In this document: piece after piece, positions 47,485 through 55,471 of the stretch
Layout of the letters: each line of letters opens with the position of its first letter
How positions within the stretch are numbered: position 1 is the stretch's first letter
DNA from: Pleionea sediminis
Lineage (GTDB): Bacteria; Pseudomonadota; Gammaproteobacteria; Enterobacterales; Kangiellaceae
DNA length: 64,000 nucleotides
Direction of reading: 5' to 3'
NCBI RefSeq assembly: GCF_007570825.1
Contig: NZ_SUNB01000002.1
Coordinates: 496,001 to 560,000, forward strand
Position numbers and translations under genes: made by a program
The notes under the pieces: generated by a model
Seen by the model: only the letters and a program-made list of their open reading frames with translations
What the model was told of the DNA's origin: nothing
Database searches by the model: none

Positions 47485-47851
47485 CTCAGATACTCCAGTA
47501 GCAGATTCAACTCTATCGACCGGCAAGTATTTTGAACAGGAGGCTCAAAAAATGCTTGAGTCTCAAGGACTGACTCTAATCTCAAAAAACTTTAGAACAA
47601 AGCTCGGCGAAATTGATCTAATCATGCAAGACAGTGATACAATTGTCTTCATCGAAGTTCGTTATCGTAAAAGAGCTAACTTCGGAAATGCTTCATCGAC
47701 TGTGAGCGCAGAAAAGCAAAGAAAAATTACTTTAGCTGCAAACCAATATTTAACGGAACATAATCTACACAATAAAAAGCCATGTCGCTTTGATGTTGTA
47801 TCTTTTGATAATAAAGAATGCGACTGGGTTAAAAACGCATTTACTTGCTAA
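47432..47851 (+). CDS. yraN: UPF0102 family protein YraN (nuclease-like fold)
   Basis: YraN proteins have a restriction-endonuclease-like fold; their cellular role is not established. The core motifs GEIDLIMQD, IVFIEVRYRK and FDVVSF are present, including the conserved E/D-x-x-x-ExK/R-like residues. A GTG at 47432 has a full AAGGAG six bases upstream, so it is chosen, giving 139 residues and an overlap of 53 bases with lpoA. ATG 47453 is the alternative. The lpoA-yraN-SIS-BON order is conserved in many gammaproteobacteria. Confidence 0.88.
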   Translation: MKLFRQLMSKNRSKNLANSDTPVADSTLSTGKYFEQEAQKMLESQGLTLISKNFRTKLGEIDLIMQDSDTIVFIEVRYRKRANFGNASSTVSAEKQRKITLAANQYLTEHNLHNKKPCRFDVVSFDNKECDWVKNAFTC

Positions 47852-47857
47852 GAAATT

Positions 47858-48445
47858 ATGATTGAACACATACAAAATGCTTTTACGGAAAGCATTCAAA
47901 CTAAAATAGAATCTGCCGATACTTTACCAGAAACTATTGCCAAAGCAGGTGATATCATGGTCAACTGCTTGATAGAGGGTCGCAAAATTCTCACTTGCGG
48001 TAACGGCTTTTCCGCAGGACTTGCACAACATTTTGTTTCAACCCTTCTGCACTCTCATCTACGCGAAAGACCGAGCCTTCCTGCAATTGCTTTAACGTCT
48101 AACTCACAAGCGCTAACCTCACTAGCAACAAATAATCAAGTCAATGAATTGTTTGCTAAACAAATACGCTCATTAGGACAAGAGTCCGATGTTTTACTAG
48201 TCATTAGTGGCAGTGGAAGTTCAAAAAGCACCATAAAAGCCATTGAAGCAGCACTCAGTCGTGACATGCTGATTGTCGCTATCACTGGAAAAGATGGCGG
48301 CAATGTCGCTGGCTTAATCGGACCAAACGATATCGAAATACGTGTTCCTTCAAATTCTGACTCAAGAATTCAGGAATTACATACATTAGTTATCAACACA
48401 TTAAGTGACTATATAGAAAATAGTCTATTCGGAGAAATTGATTAA
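47858..48445 (+). CDS. diaA: SIS-domain protein, DiaA/GmhA-like
   Basis: The 195-residue protein is a single SIS (sugar isomerase) domain. It matches the GmhA/DiaA group: LIEGRKILTCGNGFSAGLAQHFVS (in part: GRKILTCGNGFSAGLAQHF), VLLVISGSGSSKSTIKAIEAA (in part: LVISGSGSSKS) and RIQELHTLVINTL. In E. coli the gene at this place is DiaA, which binds DnaA and helps timing of replication. GmhA (sedoheptulose-7-phosphate isomerase) is the close relative, and the sequence alone does not fully separate them. Context favours DiaA. Confidence 0.85.
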   Translation: MIEHIQNAFTESIQTKIESADTLPETIAKAGDIMVNCLIEGRKILTCGNGFSAGLAQHFVSTLLHSHLRERPSLPAIALTSNSQALTSLATNNQVNELFAKQIRSLGQESDVLLVISGSGSSKSTIKAIEAALSRDMLIVAITGKDGGNVAGLIGPNDIEIRVPSNSDSRIQELHTLVINTLSDYIENSLFGEID

Positions 48446-48447
48446 CG

Positions 48448-49014
48448 ATGGAATTAAAAAAGTATTTATTGATTACCACTTTAACTATCGCTATAACAGG
48501 TTGCGAAACTATTGGACAAAAAGGTTCCTCGTCAAATGATTTAAAGCAACGTGATATCGCAACCGTTATTGACGATAAAGGTATTGAACTTGAAGCCGCT
48601 CAATTAATTTTTAAAAACGATGAGCTCTGGAAAAATAGCGAAATCGATGTCACCAGTTTTAATAAAACGATTCTATTAACAGGCCAGGCACCAACTAGAA
48701 CTTTGAAAGAAAAAGCCTACCAAATTGTTTCAAAGATATCAGGAGTAAAAAAAGTTTATAATGAAATTCGAGTTGCCGCGCCAACCAGTTCGCTCGCTTA
48801 TCTTAGCGATGTGAGTTTAAGTACAAAAGTCAGAACAGCTTTATTTGTCGATGACGATTTAGACTCATCAAAAGTTAAGGTTGTCACGGAAGATGGAGAA
48901 GTGTTTCTTTTAGGCTTAATGTCCCAAACAGAAGCAAATAAAGCAGTAGATATCACAAGAAATGTTTCTGGCGTCAAGCGAGTTATTCAAGCTTTTGAGA
49001 TTATAAAAAAATAA
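48448..49014 (+). CDS. BON-domain lipoprotein (DolP/YraP-like)
   Basis: This is a 188-residue outer-membrane lipoprotein candidate. A signal peptide ends at ITGCETIG (lipobox ITGC), and two BON domains follow (about 45-115 and 120-188; KAYQIVSKISGVKKVYNEI and ITRNVSGVKRVIQAFEI in part). DolP in E. coli binds anionic lipid and supports outer-membrane integrity. The position after the SIS gene is that of yraP. It ends at a bidirectional terminator shared with sspB. Confidence 0.9.
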   Translation: MELKKYLLITTLTIAITGCETIGQKGSSSNDLKQRDIATVIDDKGIELEAAQLIFKNDELWKNSEIDVTSFNKTILLTGQAPTRTLKEKAYQIVSKISGVKKVYNEIRVAAPTSSLAYLSDVSLSTKVRTALFVDDDLDSSKVKVVTEDGEVFLLGLMSQTEANKAVDITRNVSGVKRVIQAFEIIKK

Positions 49015-49037
49015 CGCTGAACCAACAGCGTTATTTT
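49005..49037. terminator. Bidirectional terminator between BON gene and sspB
   Basis: AATAACGCTG and CAGCGTTATT form a ten-base perfect stem with a six-base loop. The minus-strand side has a T7 run and the plus side T4. It overlaps the ends of both convergent genes. Confidence 0.85.
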
Positions 49038-49465
49038 ACAACCTTTAAATGAGAACCTTTCTTAGGAGACTTACTTTTATCTGGCTCAACTTCCTCTGCT
49101 GGACGCTCGTTCGTTACATCATCATCGTCAGAAGTCATGTCCACATCACTCTCATCAGTCGAAAACGCCATACCCTGGGCATTTTCACGTGCAATAATTG
49201 CTAAAATGGAGTTAATCGGTAACCGAATTACTCGAGCTACCCCCGAAAAGCGAGCATTAAAAGTTATTTCATCATTATCAATATTTAGACCTTGAACAGC
49301 ACTCGGTGAAATATTTAGTACTATTTCACCGTTTTGCACATGCTCTTGAGGCACTTGAGCTCCAGGACAATCTGCATTCACAATTAAATGCGGTGTACCA
49401 TGATTATCAAGAATCCACTCATAAAGAGCCCGAATCAAATAAGGTTTATTGCTAGAAAATTCCAA
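49031..49465 (-). CDS. sspB: ClpXP adaptor SspB
   Basis: SspB brings ssrA-tagged and other substrates to ClpXP. The 144-residue protein begins with the SspB core (LIRALYEWILDNHGTPHLIVN, in part: ALYEWILDNHGTPHLIVN), and IVLNISPSAVQGL and FNARFSGVAR are also conserved. The C-terminus carries an acidic linker and ends in KKGSHLKVVK. The terminal LRVVK-like peptide is the ClpX-docking motif of E. coli SspB. One base separates it from sspA. Confidence 0.95.
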   Translation of the reverse strand: MEFSSNKPYLIRALYEWILDNHGTPHLIVNADCPGAQVPQEHVQNGEIVLNISPSAVQGLNIDNDEITFNARFSGVARVIRLPINSILAIIARENAQGMAFSTDESDVDMTSDDDDVTNERPAEEVEPDKSKSPKKGSHLKVVK

Positions 49466-49466
49466 T

Positions 49467-50096
49467 TTACGCCTCGTTGAGCTCTCTTTCTGTTGAAGTC
49501 AAACTCGCCTGGAACGAATCTCGTTCAAACAACCGCTCCATATAACCTTGAACTTCTTTAGCACCTCGACCGGATAACTCAATATCCATCGACTTCAATC
49601 GCCAAAGTAAAGGAGCTAAACAACAATCAACCAGTGAAAATTCTTCACTTAAGAAATAAGGTGTCTCGTGGAAAACCGGCGCCAAGGTAATTAAGCTTTC
49701 TTTCAATTCTTTTCTTGCTCGGTCAAGCTCTTTGTCTTTACCCCGCTGAATGATGTTAACCAAGCTATACCAGTCTTTCTCTACTCGGTGCATCATTAAT
49801 CGAGAACGAGCACGAGCAACAGGATATACAGGCATTAGTGGAGGATGAGGAAAACGTTCATCCAAATATTCCATAATAATCCGAGCTTCAAACAATACAA
49901 GCTCTCTGTCTACGAGAGTAGGTACCGTGTTATACGGATTAAGATCCATAAGATCTTCTGGCTTGTTTTCTTCAGTTACTTCAATGGTCTCAAAATTTAC
50001 GCCTTTTTCAGCCAGAACAATTCTGACCTGATGACTGTAAATATCATCAGCACCTGAATACATTGTCATTAAAGAGCGTTTGGCTACAACTGCCAT
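49467..50096 (-). CDS. sspA: Stringent starvation protein A
   Basis: SspA is a GST-fold protein without GST activity that binds RNA polymerase and changes transcription under starvation and acid stress. The 209-residue protein shows MTMYSGADDIYSHQVRIVLAEKG (in part: SGADDIYSHQVRIVLAEKG), the thioredoxin-like proline segment NPYNTVPTLVDREL and ARIIMEYLDERFPHPPLMP (in part: YLDERFPHPPLMP). It is one base from sspB, with which it forms an operon, and lies downstream of petABC. Confidence 0.95.
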   Translation of the reverse strand: MAVVAKRSLMTMYSGADDIYSHQVRIVLAEKGVNFETIEVTEENKPEDLMDLNPYNTVPTLVDRELVLFEARIIMEYLDERFPHPPLMPVYPVARARSRLMMHRVEKDWYSLVNIIQRGKDKELDRARKELKESLITLAPVFHETPYFLSEEFSLVDCCLAPLLWRLKSMDIELSGRGAKEVQGYMERLFERDSFQASLTSTERELNEA

Positions 50097-50130
50097 AAAA
50101 CTTTCTCCGATAAATAATTAATCCAATGAA

Positions 50131-50151
50131 AGCCACTCAATAGGAGTGGCT
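50131..50151 (-). terminator. Hairpin after petC
   Basis: AGCCACTC and GAGTGGCT form a perfect eight-base stem with a five-base loop just after the petC stop. The following T-tract is short, so attenuation before sspA is more likely than full termination. Confidence 0.55.
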
Positions 50152-50157
50152 CACTGA

Positions 50158-50862
50158 TTAATGAATGTCTTTCCAATATTCTTTCTTCAAGAAATAAGCC
50201 AATATGAAAAACACAAGAATGAACAAGAGTACATAAATTCCTATCGACTGCCGCTTTGCCTTCACAGGCTCACCAACATAATCAAGAAAGGTCACTAGAT
50301 CTCTAATTGCATTATCATATTCTTCAGGACTCATAGAGCCCTCAGAGATTAACGTTAAATCTCCTTCCTCCGTTAAGAACTGTACACCTTGTAACGGTTC
50401 TAAAACATGAGGCATACCAACGTCCTTAAATACAGTATTATTAACTCCGTAAGGACGCTCTGGATCTTTGTAAAAAGCACGTAGATAATTATATAACCAG
50501 TCAGTTCCTCTGAAACGAGCAATCAAACTCAAATCGGGAGGAGCAGACCCAAACCAATTTTCAGCATACTTTTCAGGCATGGCTGTCTTAATCAAATCCC
50601 CAGGTTTCGAACCATCGAAGATTAAGTTAGATTTCAGAACTTCTTCTGAAATACCCAAATCCTCTGCGGTACGCTTGTAACGTTGGTACTGTAATCCATG
50701 ACACCCCATACAATAATTCATGTACAAGGCAAATCCTTTTTGCAAAGCCATCTTATCATTGATGTTTATATTCGCAGGGTCATTTGGCTTGTAGTCACCA
50801 CCACCTGCAGAAAAAGCAGCCATGGACAGTGTAGCTAACGCGATCGCAATTATTTTTTTCAT
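50158..50862 (-). CDS. petC: Cytochrome c1 of the bc1 complex
   Basis: Cytochrome c1 passes electrons from the Rieske centre to soluble cytochromes. The 234-residue protein has a signal peptide (MKKIIAIALATLSMAAFSAG), the heme c motif CMGCHG, a later Met heme-ligand region (DVGMPHVLEP), and a C-terminal membrane anchor (IYVLLFILVFFILAYFLK). It is shorter than mitochondrial forms. Its start is adjacent to the petB stop. Confidence 0.95.
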   Translation of the reverse strand: MKKIIAIALATLSMAAFSAGGGDYKPNDPANININDKMALQKGFALYMNYCMGCHGLQYQRYKRTAEDLGISEEVLKSNLIFDGSKPGDLIKTAMPEKYAENWFGSAPPDLSLIARFRGTDWLYNYLRAFYKDPERPYGVNNTVFKDVGMPHVLEPLQGVQFLTEEGDLTLISEGSMSPEEYDNAIRDLVTFLDYVGEPVKAKRQSIGIYVLLFILVFFILAYFLKKEYWKDIH

Positions 50863-52085
50863 TAGTGCGTCACCCTCTCTGGAACTGGTTTTGTTTTATC
50901 GAATAAGTGATAAAACGGAAGGAACAACAGAAAATAGAAGAAATAATAAACCGTACAAATTCTCGCTATTAAAGTGAACAAATCTGAGGGAGGCTTCATT
51001 CCCAAATAACCAAGAATGACAAAGCTCACAACAAACAAAAATAATCCAGTTTTATATATCCAACCTTTATAGCGAATCGATTTAACAGGACTTCTATCTA
51101 ACCAAGGCATCAAAAATAAAACCACAATGGATAATCCCATCGCCACAACACCAAGAGCCATATCAGGCACCGCTCTTAATACTGAATAGAAAGGCGTGAA
51201 ATACCATACTGGAGCAATGTGCTCAGGAGTTTTTAAGTTATCTGCTGGCGTAAAGTTTGGTGGCTCAAGGAAATAGCCGCCGCCTTCGGGGAAAAAGAAG
51301 ATAACCATACAAAATAAAAACAAGAATCCAGCAACACCGAGGATATCTTTCACTGTGTAGTATGGGTGGAAAGGAATTCCATCTTTTGGAATACCGTTTT
51401 CATCTTTATTTTTCTTTATTTCTACGCCGTCCGGGTTATTCGAACCAACCGCATGAAGCGCAACAATATGAAGGAAAACCATCAACAGTAGTGCTATTGG
51501 CAAAGCAACGACATGCAAGGCAAAAAATCGAGTTAACGTTGCACCAGATATTAGATAATCACCACGAATCCACTGTACTAGATCTTCGCCAAAATAAGGA
51601 ACAGCCAAGAAAAGATTAATAATTACCTGAGCTCCCCAGTAAGACATATTACCCCAAGGTAATAAATATCCCATGAACGCTTCTGCCATGAGCAGTACAA
51701 AAATCACCATGCCGAACAACCAAACCAACTCTCTCGGTTTACGGTAAGAACCGTATAACATGGCGCGAAACATATGCAGATAAATCACCAAGAAAAATGC
51801 CGAGGCACCAGTAGAATGCATGTAACGCAATAACCAACCATAAGGCACGTCTCGCATGATGTACTCAACAGACGCGAACGCCCCCTCTGCCGAAGGGTTA
51901 TAATGCATCGTCAACCAAATTCCTGTGAGCAGCTGATTAACTAACACCAGCATGGCTAAAGAGCCAAAGAAGTACCAGAAGTTAAAGTTTTTAGGCGCAT
52001 AGTACTCTGCGATGTGCTCGTTCCAAACTTTAGTCGCCGGAAATCGAGCATCTACCCATCCCATAAATTTCTGCATTCTAGTCAT
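50862..52085 (-). CDS. petB: Cytochrome b of the bc1 complex
   Basis: Cytochrome b is the quinol-oxidising membrane core. The 407-residue protein has eight helices. Heme ligands lie in RYMHSTGASAFF (first) and FALHVVALPIALLLMVFLH (second). The Qo-site motif PVWYFTPFY stands in place of PEWY, with PVW, a known variant in gammaproteobacteria. ARFPATKVWNEHIAEYYAP matches the N-terminus of the family. One base overlaps petA's stop. Confidence 0.95.
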   Translation of the reverse strand: MTRMQKFMGWVDARFPATKVWNEHIAEYYAPKNFNFWYFFGSLAMLVLVNQLLTGIWLTMHYNPSAEGAFASVEYIMRDVPYGWLLRYMHSTGASAFFLVIYLHMFRAMLYGSYRKPRELVWLFGMVIFVLLMAEAFMGYLLPWGNMSYWGAQVIINLFLAVPYFGEDLVQWIRGDYLISGATLTRFFALHVVALPIALLLMVFLHIVALHAVGSNNPDGVEIKKNKDENGIPKDGIPFHPYYTVKDILGVAGFLFLFCMVIFFFPEGGGYFLEPPNFTPADNLKTPEHIAPVWYFTPFYSVLRAVPDMALGVVAMGLSIVVLFLMPWLDRSPVKSIRYKGWIYKTGLFLFVVSFVILGYLGMKPPSDLFTLIARICTVYYFFYFLLFLPFYHLFDKTKPVPERVTH

Positions 52086-52675
52086 TATACGGCTCCCTGA
52101 TCGATACCGATGATAATTGTTTTATCATCTTTATAGCTGTACGGAGGAACCTCTAAATTATTAGAGGCAGGAACACCAGAAAAAACACGACCTGCCAGGT
52201 CAAACTTAGAGCCATGGCAAGGGCAGAAAAAACCACCACCTTCTTCAGCGGACAGTTCTTTTTTATGCTGAGGAACACAACCTAAGTGAGTACAAATACC
52301 GATAACCACAAAAACATCATCTTTTATCGAGCGAGTTTCAGGCTTAATATATCCAGGCTGCTTTGTTCCTTCTTTTTCCGACATGGGATCCTTTAACATG
52401 TCTTGTTTTGTGATTTCACCAAGTTTACTAAGTATCTCTGGTGTTCTTTTAACCACAAAAATCGGTTTTCCTTGCCACTCATGCCGAACAGCTTGTCCGG
52501 GTGCAATTTTAGTCACATCAACTTCAACAGGAGCACCTGCTGCTTCGGCTCTAGCACTTGGCTGCCAAGAACCCACGAAAGGCACTGCAATACCCACTGC
52601 TCCTACTGCGCCTACAGTTGATGTAGACCAAAGTAGAAAGCGTCGGCGGCCGTTATCGACACCGTCTTTACTCAT
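52085..52675 (-). CDS. petA: Ubiquinol-cytochrome c reductase Rieske iron-sulfur subunit
   Basis: The Rieske subunit carries the 2Fe-2S centre that receives the first quinol electron. The 196-residue protein has a twin-arginine-like N-terminus (NGRRRFLLWSTSTVGAVG) with membrane anchor. Cluster ligands are in CTHLGCVP and FFCPCHGSKFD. A second disulfide pair falls in these two motifs. A good promoter lies about 105 bases upstream. It is first in petABC. Confidence 0.96.
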   Translation of the reverse strand: MSKDGVDNGRRRFLLWSTSTVGAVGAVGIAVPFVGSWQPSARAEAAGAPVEVDVTKIAPGQAVRHEWQGKPIFVVKRTPEILSKLGEITKQDMLKDPMSEKEGTKQPGYIKPETRSIKDDVFVVIGICTHLGCVPQHKKELSAEEGGGFFCPCHGSKFDLAGRVFSGVPASNNLEVPPYSYKDDKTIIIGIDQGAV

Positions 52676-52779
52676 GCGGATCGTCTCCCCATCGGACTCT
52701 AATTTAATTGGTTTAATTTTTATTCTTCAAATGAAATGACACAACTCCTAACGATGAAAGGAGCATTTCAGACCGCGAA

Positions 52780-52808
52780 ATCATATAGAAAAAGCCTTGA
52801 TTTTACAA
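52780..52808 (-). promoter_or_regulatory. petABC promoter
   Basis: On the minus strand TTGTAA (52803-52808), 17 bases and TATGAT (52780-52785) form a good sigma-70 promoter. The untranslated leader would be about 100 bases. Confidence 0.65.
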
Positions 52809-52943
52809 GGAATATACCAATTTGGTGCGATAACCTCATGTTTTATAAACAATTTTATTTTCAAATAAACAGTGACAGGTAAATTGGATAGATAAAGATA
52901 ATAAATTCAAACAGTTAAATACGATTAAACAATAATCACAGGC

Positions 52944-52977
52944 AAAAAAAAGCGCTCGAAAAACGAGCGCTTTTTTT
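52944..52977 (-). terminator. Strong terminator after rpsI
   Basis: AGCGCTCG and CGAGCGCT pair over a loop of five A. Tracts of seven A and seven T flank the stem, so it can work in both directions. It lies 25 bases after the rpsI stop. Confidence 0.9.
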
Positions 52978-53001
52978 GCAAAGCCAAAATCCCCGAAAGA
53001 A

Positions 53002-53391
53002 TTAACGTTTTGAGAATTGAGGACGCTTACGTGCTTTATGAAGACCAACTTTCTTACGTTCTACCGAACGTGCGTCACGAGTTACATAACCCGCAGCACG
53101 AAGATCGCCACGAAGTTCTTCATTATATTCCATAAGAGCGCGAGTAATTCCTAATCGGATCGCACCTGCTTGACCGGTGTTTCCACCGCCAACTACAGTC
53201 GCATGAATGTCGAACTGCTTTAATGTCTCAGTCAACTCTAGTGGTTGACGAACAACCATTCGAGATGTCTCTCGACCAAAAAACTCATCAATAGGACGGC
53301 CGTTGATAGTGATAACACCCGAGCCAGCACGCAAAAATACACGAGCTGTAGAGCTTTTACGACGACCGGTACCGTAATATTGTTCTGCCAT
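53002..53391 (-). CDS. rpsI: 30S ribosomal protein S9
   Basis: S9 is a small-subunit protein whose C-terminal tail reaches the P-site tRNA. The 129-residue protein shows [21 protein letters not shown] (in part: [14 protein letters not shown]), [21 protein letters not shown] (in part: [15 protein letters not shown]) and the basic end [17 protein letters not shown]. It follows rplM by 14 bases, the usual pair. Confidence 0.98.
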   Translation of the reverse strand: MAEQYYGTGRRKSSTARVFLRAGSGVITINGRPIDEFFGRETSRMVVRQPLELTETLKQFDIHATVVGGGNTGQAGAIRLGITRALMEYNEELRGDLRAAGYVTRDARSVERKKVGLHKARKRPQFSKR

Positions 53392-53405
53392 CTTAATGTA
53401 CCTTA

Positions 53406-53834
53406 TTAAATATTCAATTCTTTGGGTTGCTGAGCTGAATGTGTATGCTCAGGACCCACAAATACGCGAAGTTTCTTAAACATCGCTCGACCAAGCGGAT
53501 TGCTAGGAAGCATTCCTTTAACAGCGTTTTGAATAATACGCTCAGGTGCTTTCTCACGAAGTTTATCCAAAGTAATCGAACGAATTCCGCCAGGATATTC
53601 TGAGTGACGCCAATAAGTCTTAGCTGTCTCTTTCTTTCCGGTCACAGCAACTTTCTCGGCATTAACAACGATGATGTAATCACCAGTGTCAATATGAGGC
53701 GTATACTCCGCTTTGTGCTTGCCGCGTAAACGACGAGCAATTTCAGTAGCAAGACGACCTAGTGTCTTGCCTTCAGCATCGACGATGTACCAGTCGCGCT
53801 TTACAGATTCAGGTTTTGCAGTAAATGTTTTCAT
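53406..53834 (-). CDS. rplM: 50S ribosomal protein L13
   Basis: L13 is an early-assembly large-subunit protein. The 142 residues equal E. coli L13. Motifs are [21 protein letters not shown] (in part: [19 protein letters not shown]), [18 protein letters not shown] and [18 protein letters not shown] (in part: [15 protein letters not shown]). It leads rplM-rpsI behind a clear promoter and an 85-base leader with a hairpin. Confidence 0.98.
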   Translation of the reverse strand: MKTFTAKPESVKRDWYIVDAEGKTLGRLATEIARRLRGKHKAEYTPHIDTGDYIIVVNAEKVAVTGKKETAKTYWRHSEYPGGIRSITLDKLREKAPERIIQNAVKGMLPSNPLGRAMFKKLRVFVGPEHTHSAQQPKELNI

Positions 53835-54208
53835 TGTCTCTCTTAGCTCCCAAACGGGCTTTGCTGAATTCCTAGTACCAAGTTTTAACGGGGCTTGGTT
53901 TATGGGCTTCTAAAAAGGAGGGAGAATTTTACAGAAAGCCAAGCGCAGATACAAGGACTTTGGTTAAGAATTGTCTTGACACTCAATTAAATCGAGAAAG
54001 CTTCACAACCCTTGAAAATACACCTATTTCTGAACATTCGAACCTTTTAAGCCCGTATTTTAACCTAAATTTAAAAAAACCCCTATTTTTTCGCTATTTC
54101 TCCTTTATTTAATGGCATTTTTGTTATAAAAGTTTTGATGGAGTATTTAATGAGTGCACAACACTCAGGCTATTAATCAACACAACAACCAACAAGGGGC
54201 TTTAGACC
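53835..54208. other. Divergent region between rplM and the H1/HU-like gene
   Basis: The rplM promoter and leader occupy 53835-53954. In the leader ACCAAG (53877-53882) pairs with CTTGGT (53894-53899) over 11 bases, which could serve the feedback control known for L13. On the right side AT-rich sequence at 54100-54150 may hold the promoter of the rightward gene, but no clean -35/-10 pair is seen. A tiny frame of eight codons, ATGAGTGCACAA onward from 54149, precedes it and is probably chance. Confidence 0.55.
53926..53954 (-). promoter_or_regulatory. rplM-rpsI promoter
   Basis: On the minus strand TTGTAT (53949-53954) and TAAAAT (53926-53931) are separated by 17 bases. The predicted transcript starts about 85 bases before the rplM ATG. 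Confidence 0.65.
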
Positions 54209-54673
54209 ATGGCTGTTAAGAAGAAAAAAGCGCCCGCCAAGAAAAAGGCGGCAGCTAAAAAATCACCCGCAAAAAAGAAAGTTGCGGCAAAGAAATCTCC
54301 AGCAAAGAAAAAAGCGGCTGCCAAAAAAGCACCTGCTAAAAAAGCTGCAAAAAAAGGTTCGATTGTAAAAGAGCGCTATAACAAGTCTCAAATGCTTAAC
54401 GAAATATCAGAGAGCACAGAACTTTCTCGCAAACAGGTAACCGCAGTTCTTGATGAGCTATCTGATATCATCGAGCGACACATCAAAAAACGTGCATGCG
54501 GCGAGTTCGTACTACCTGGCTTGTTGAAAGTACAAACAGTTCGAAAGCCAGCAACTAAAGCGAGAAAAGGTATTAATCCATTTACTGGTGAAGAAACCGT
54601 GTTCAAAGCCAAGCCTGCTCGTACGGTTGTTAAAGTTCGTCCGCTTAAAAAGCTCAAAGAAATGGCTGAGTAA
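54209..54673 (+). CDS. Histone H1-like tail fused to an HU/IHF-type DNA-binding domain
   Basis: The protein of 154 residues is likely nucleoid-associated. Residues about 1-50 are almost only Lys, Ala, Pro and Ser in repeats of the PAKKKAAAKK type, like eukaryotic H1 tails and bacterial AlgP/H1-like proteins. Residues about 55-150 resemble the HU/IHF fold (SQMLNEISESTELSRKQV start, then GEFVLPGLLKV, and ARKGINPFTGEETVFKAKPA in place of the HU arm). AAGGGG lies about ten bases upstream of the ATG. It stands alone with its own terminator. DNA compaction or bending is inference from the two parts. Confidence 0.88.
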   Translation: MAVKKKKAPAKKKAAAKKSPAKKKVAAKKSPAKKKAAAKKAPAKKAAKKGSIVKERYNKSQMLNEISESTELSRKQVTAVLDELSDIIERHIKKRACGEFVLPGLLKVQTVRKPATKARKGINPFTGEETVFKAKPARTVVKVRPLKKLKEMAE

Positions 54674-54697
54674 GTCATTTCTTTCCATAATTTAAGT

Positions 54698-54726
54698 AAA
54701 AAAGGAGGCAAAGCCTCCTTTTTTCT
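54698..54726 (+). terminator. Terminator of the H1/HU-like gene
   Basis: A perfect 12-base stem AAAAAAGGAGGC / GCCTCCTTTTTT with a three-base loop lies 24 bases after the stop. The T-run is part of the 3' arm. Confidence 0.92.
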
Positions 54727-54775
54727 TCCATGACACATAATAATCCATCGGCAAATTCGTTCCTTGATTTAAAAC

Positions 54776-55402
54776 TCAAGACTCCATTTCAAATTGCAAA
54801 GTCACTTGTTGATTGGTTAACTTGATAGTCTTTCCATTTTCTTTTTTAGCGTTGTACTTCCACTTTCGTAAAGCGTTAACGGCAGCTTTATCAAATAATC
54901 GTTGAGGCTCAGACTCCAAAACTCGAATGTTGGTAACAGCTCCACTTTCATCGATATCGAACAACAATGACACATATCCCTCTAAACCTTTTAACTGTGC
55001 TTCTCGGGGATACAAAGGTTCAATACGTAGTCGAGGTGTAGCTTCTGAACCAGAAAGCCCCCATGAGTTACCAATATCCTTCATCGGTTCTGTACTGATG
55101 TCAGGCAAACCGACAGAGAACGTACTTGTAGGCGAAGAAGTTATAAGAGGTTCTGCAGTTACTGGATTTGATTGTTTCGGCTTTTGAGTTGTTTCTGGCG
55201 CTTTCGGTTTCTCAACTACAGGTTTTAAATCTTCTGGCTTCCTGATCTTTTTCAGCAAATCAAAATCAACCTCAACTCCATTGTAAACAGGATTAACCGG
55301 CAGGCTACCAGTAGAATGCTTGGCCGAAACCATATTACTCATTAAGATCAATAAACCGATAACGGTTCCAAGCGAAAAAATAGCAGACATAAGAATTCTC
55401 AT
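54776..55402 (-). CDS. TonB-family energy transducer
   Basis: TonB proteins carry proton-motive energy from ExbBD to outer-membrane receptors. This 208-residue protein has an N-terminal membrane helix (about 5-25) and a Pro/Lys-rich spacer (PEDLKPVVEKPKAPETTQKPK in part: PVVEKPKAPETTQKPK). Its C-terminal TonB domain (about 120-208) carries EPLYPREAQLKGLEGYVSLLF in part: YPREAQLKGLEGYVSLLF, and ALRKWKYNAKKENGK. No exbB, exbD or receptor gene lies nearby, so the partner is unknown. The next gene on the same strand is 69 bases upstream. Confidence 0.87.
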   Translation of the reverse strand: MRILMSAIFSLGTVIGLLILMSNMVSAKHSTGSLPVNPVYNGVEVDFDLLKKIRKPEDLKPVVEKPKAPETTQKPKQSNPVTAEPLITSSPTSTFSVGLPDISTEPMKDIGNSWGLSGSEATPRLRIEPLYPREAQLKGLEGYVSLLFDIDESGAVTNIRVLESEPQRLFDKAAVNALRKWKYNAKKENGKTIKLTNQQVTLQFEMES

Positions 55403-55471
55403 AATACCCTCCGTTGAGAATGTGACATCTGTCTATTTAAACGCTTATGAAAAATAGAAAGGGTTAACGAA

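Larger units (their letters stand above)
52676..53001. other. Region between petA and rpsI
   Basis: This gap contains the petA promoter (52780-52808) and the rpsI terminator (52944-52977). No gene is seen between them. It separates ribosomal from respiratory transcription. Confidence 0.7.

Noticed and set aside
54225-54360. Repeated AAAAAAG/GCGGC units looked like a tandem or CRISPR-type repeat
   Set aside because: They are in-frame codons for a Lys/Ala/Pro tail, with irregular spacing and no unique spacers.
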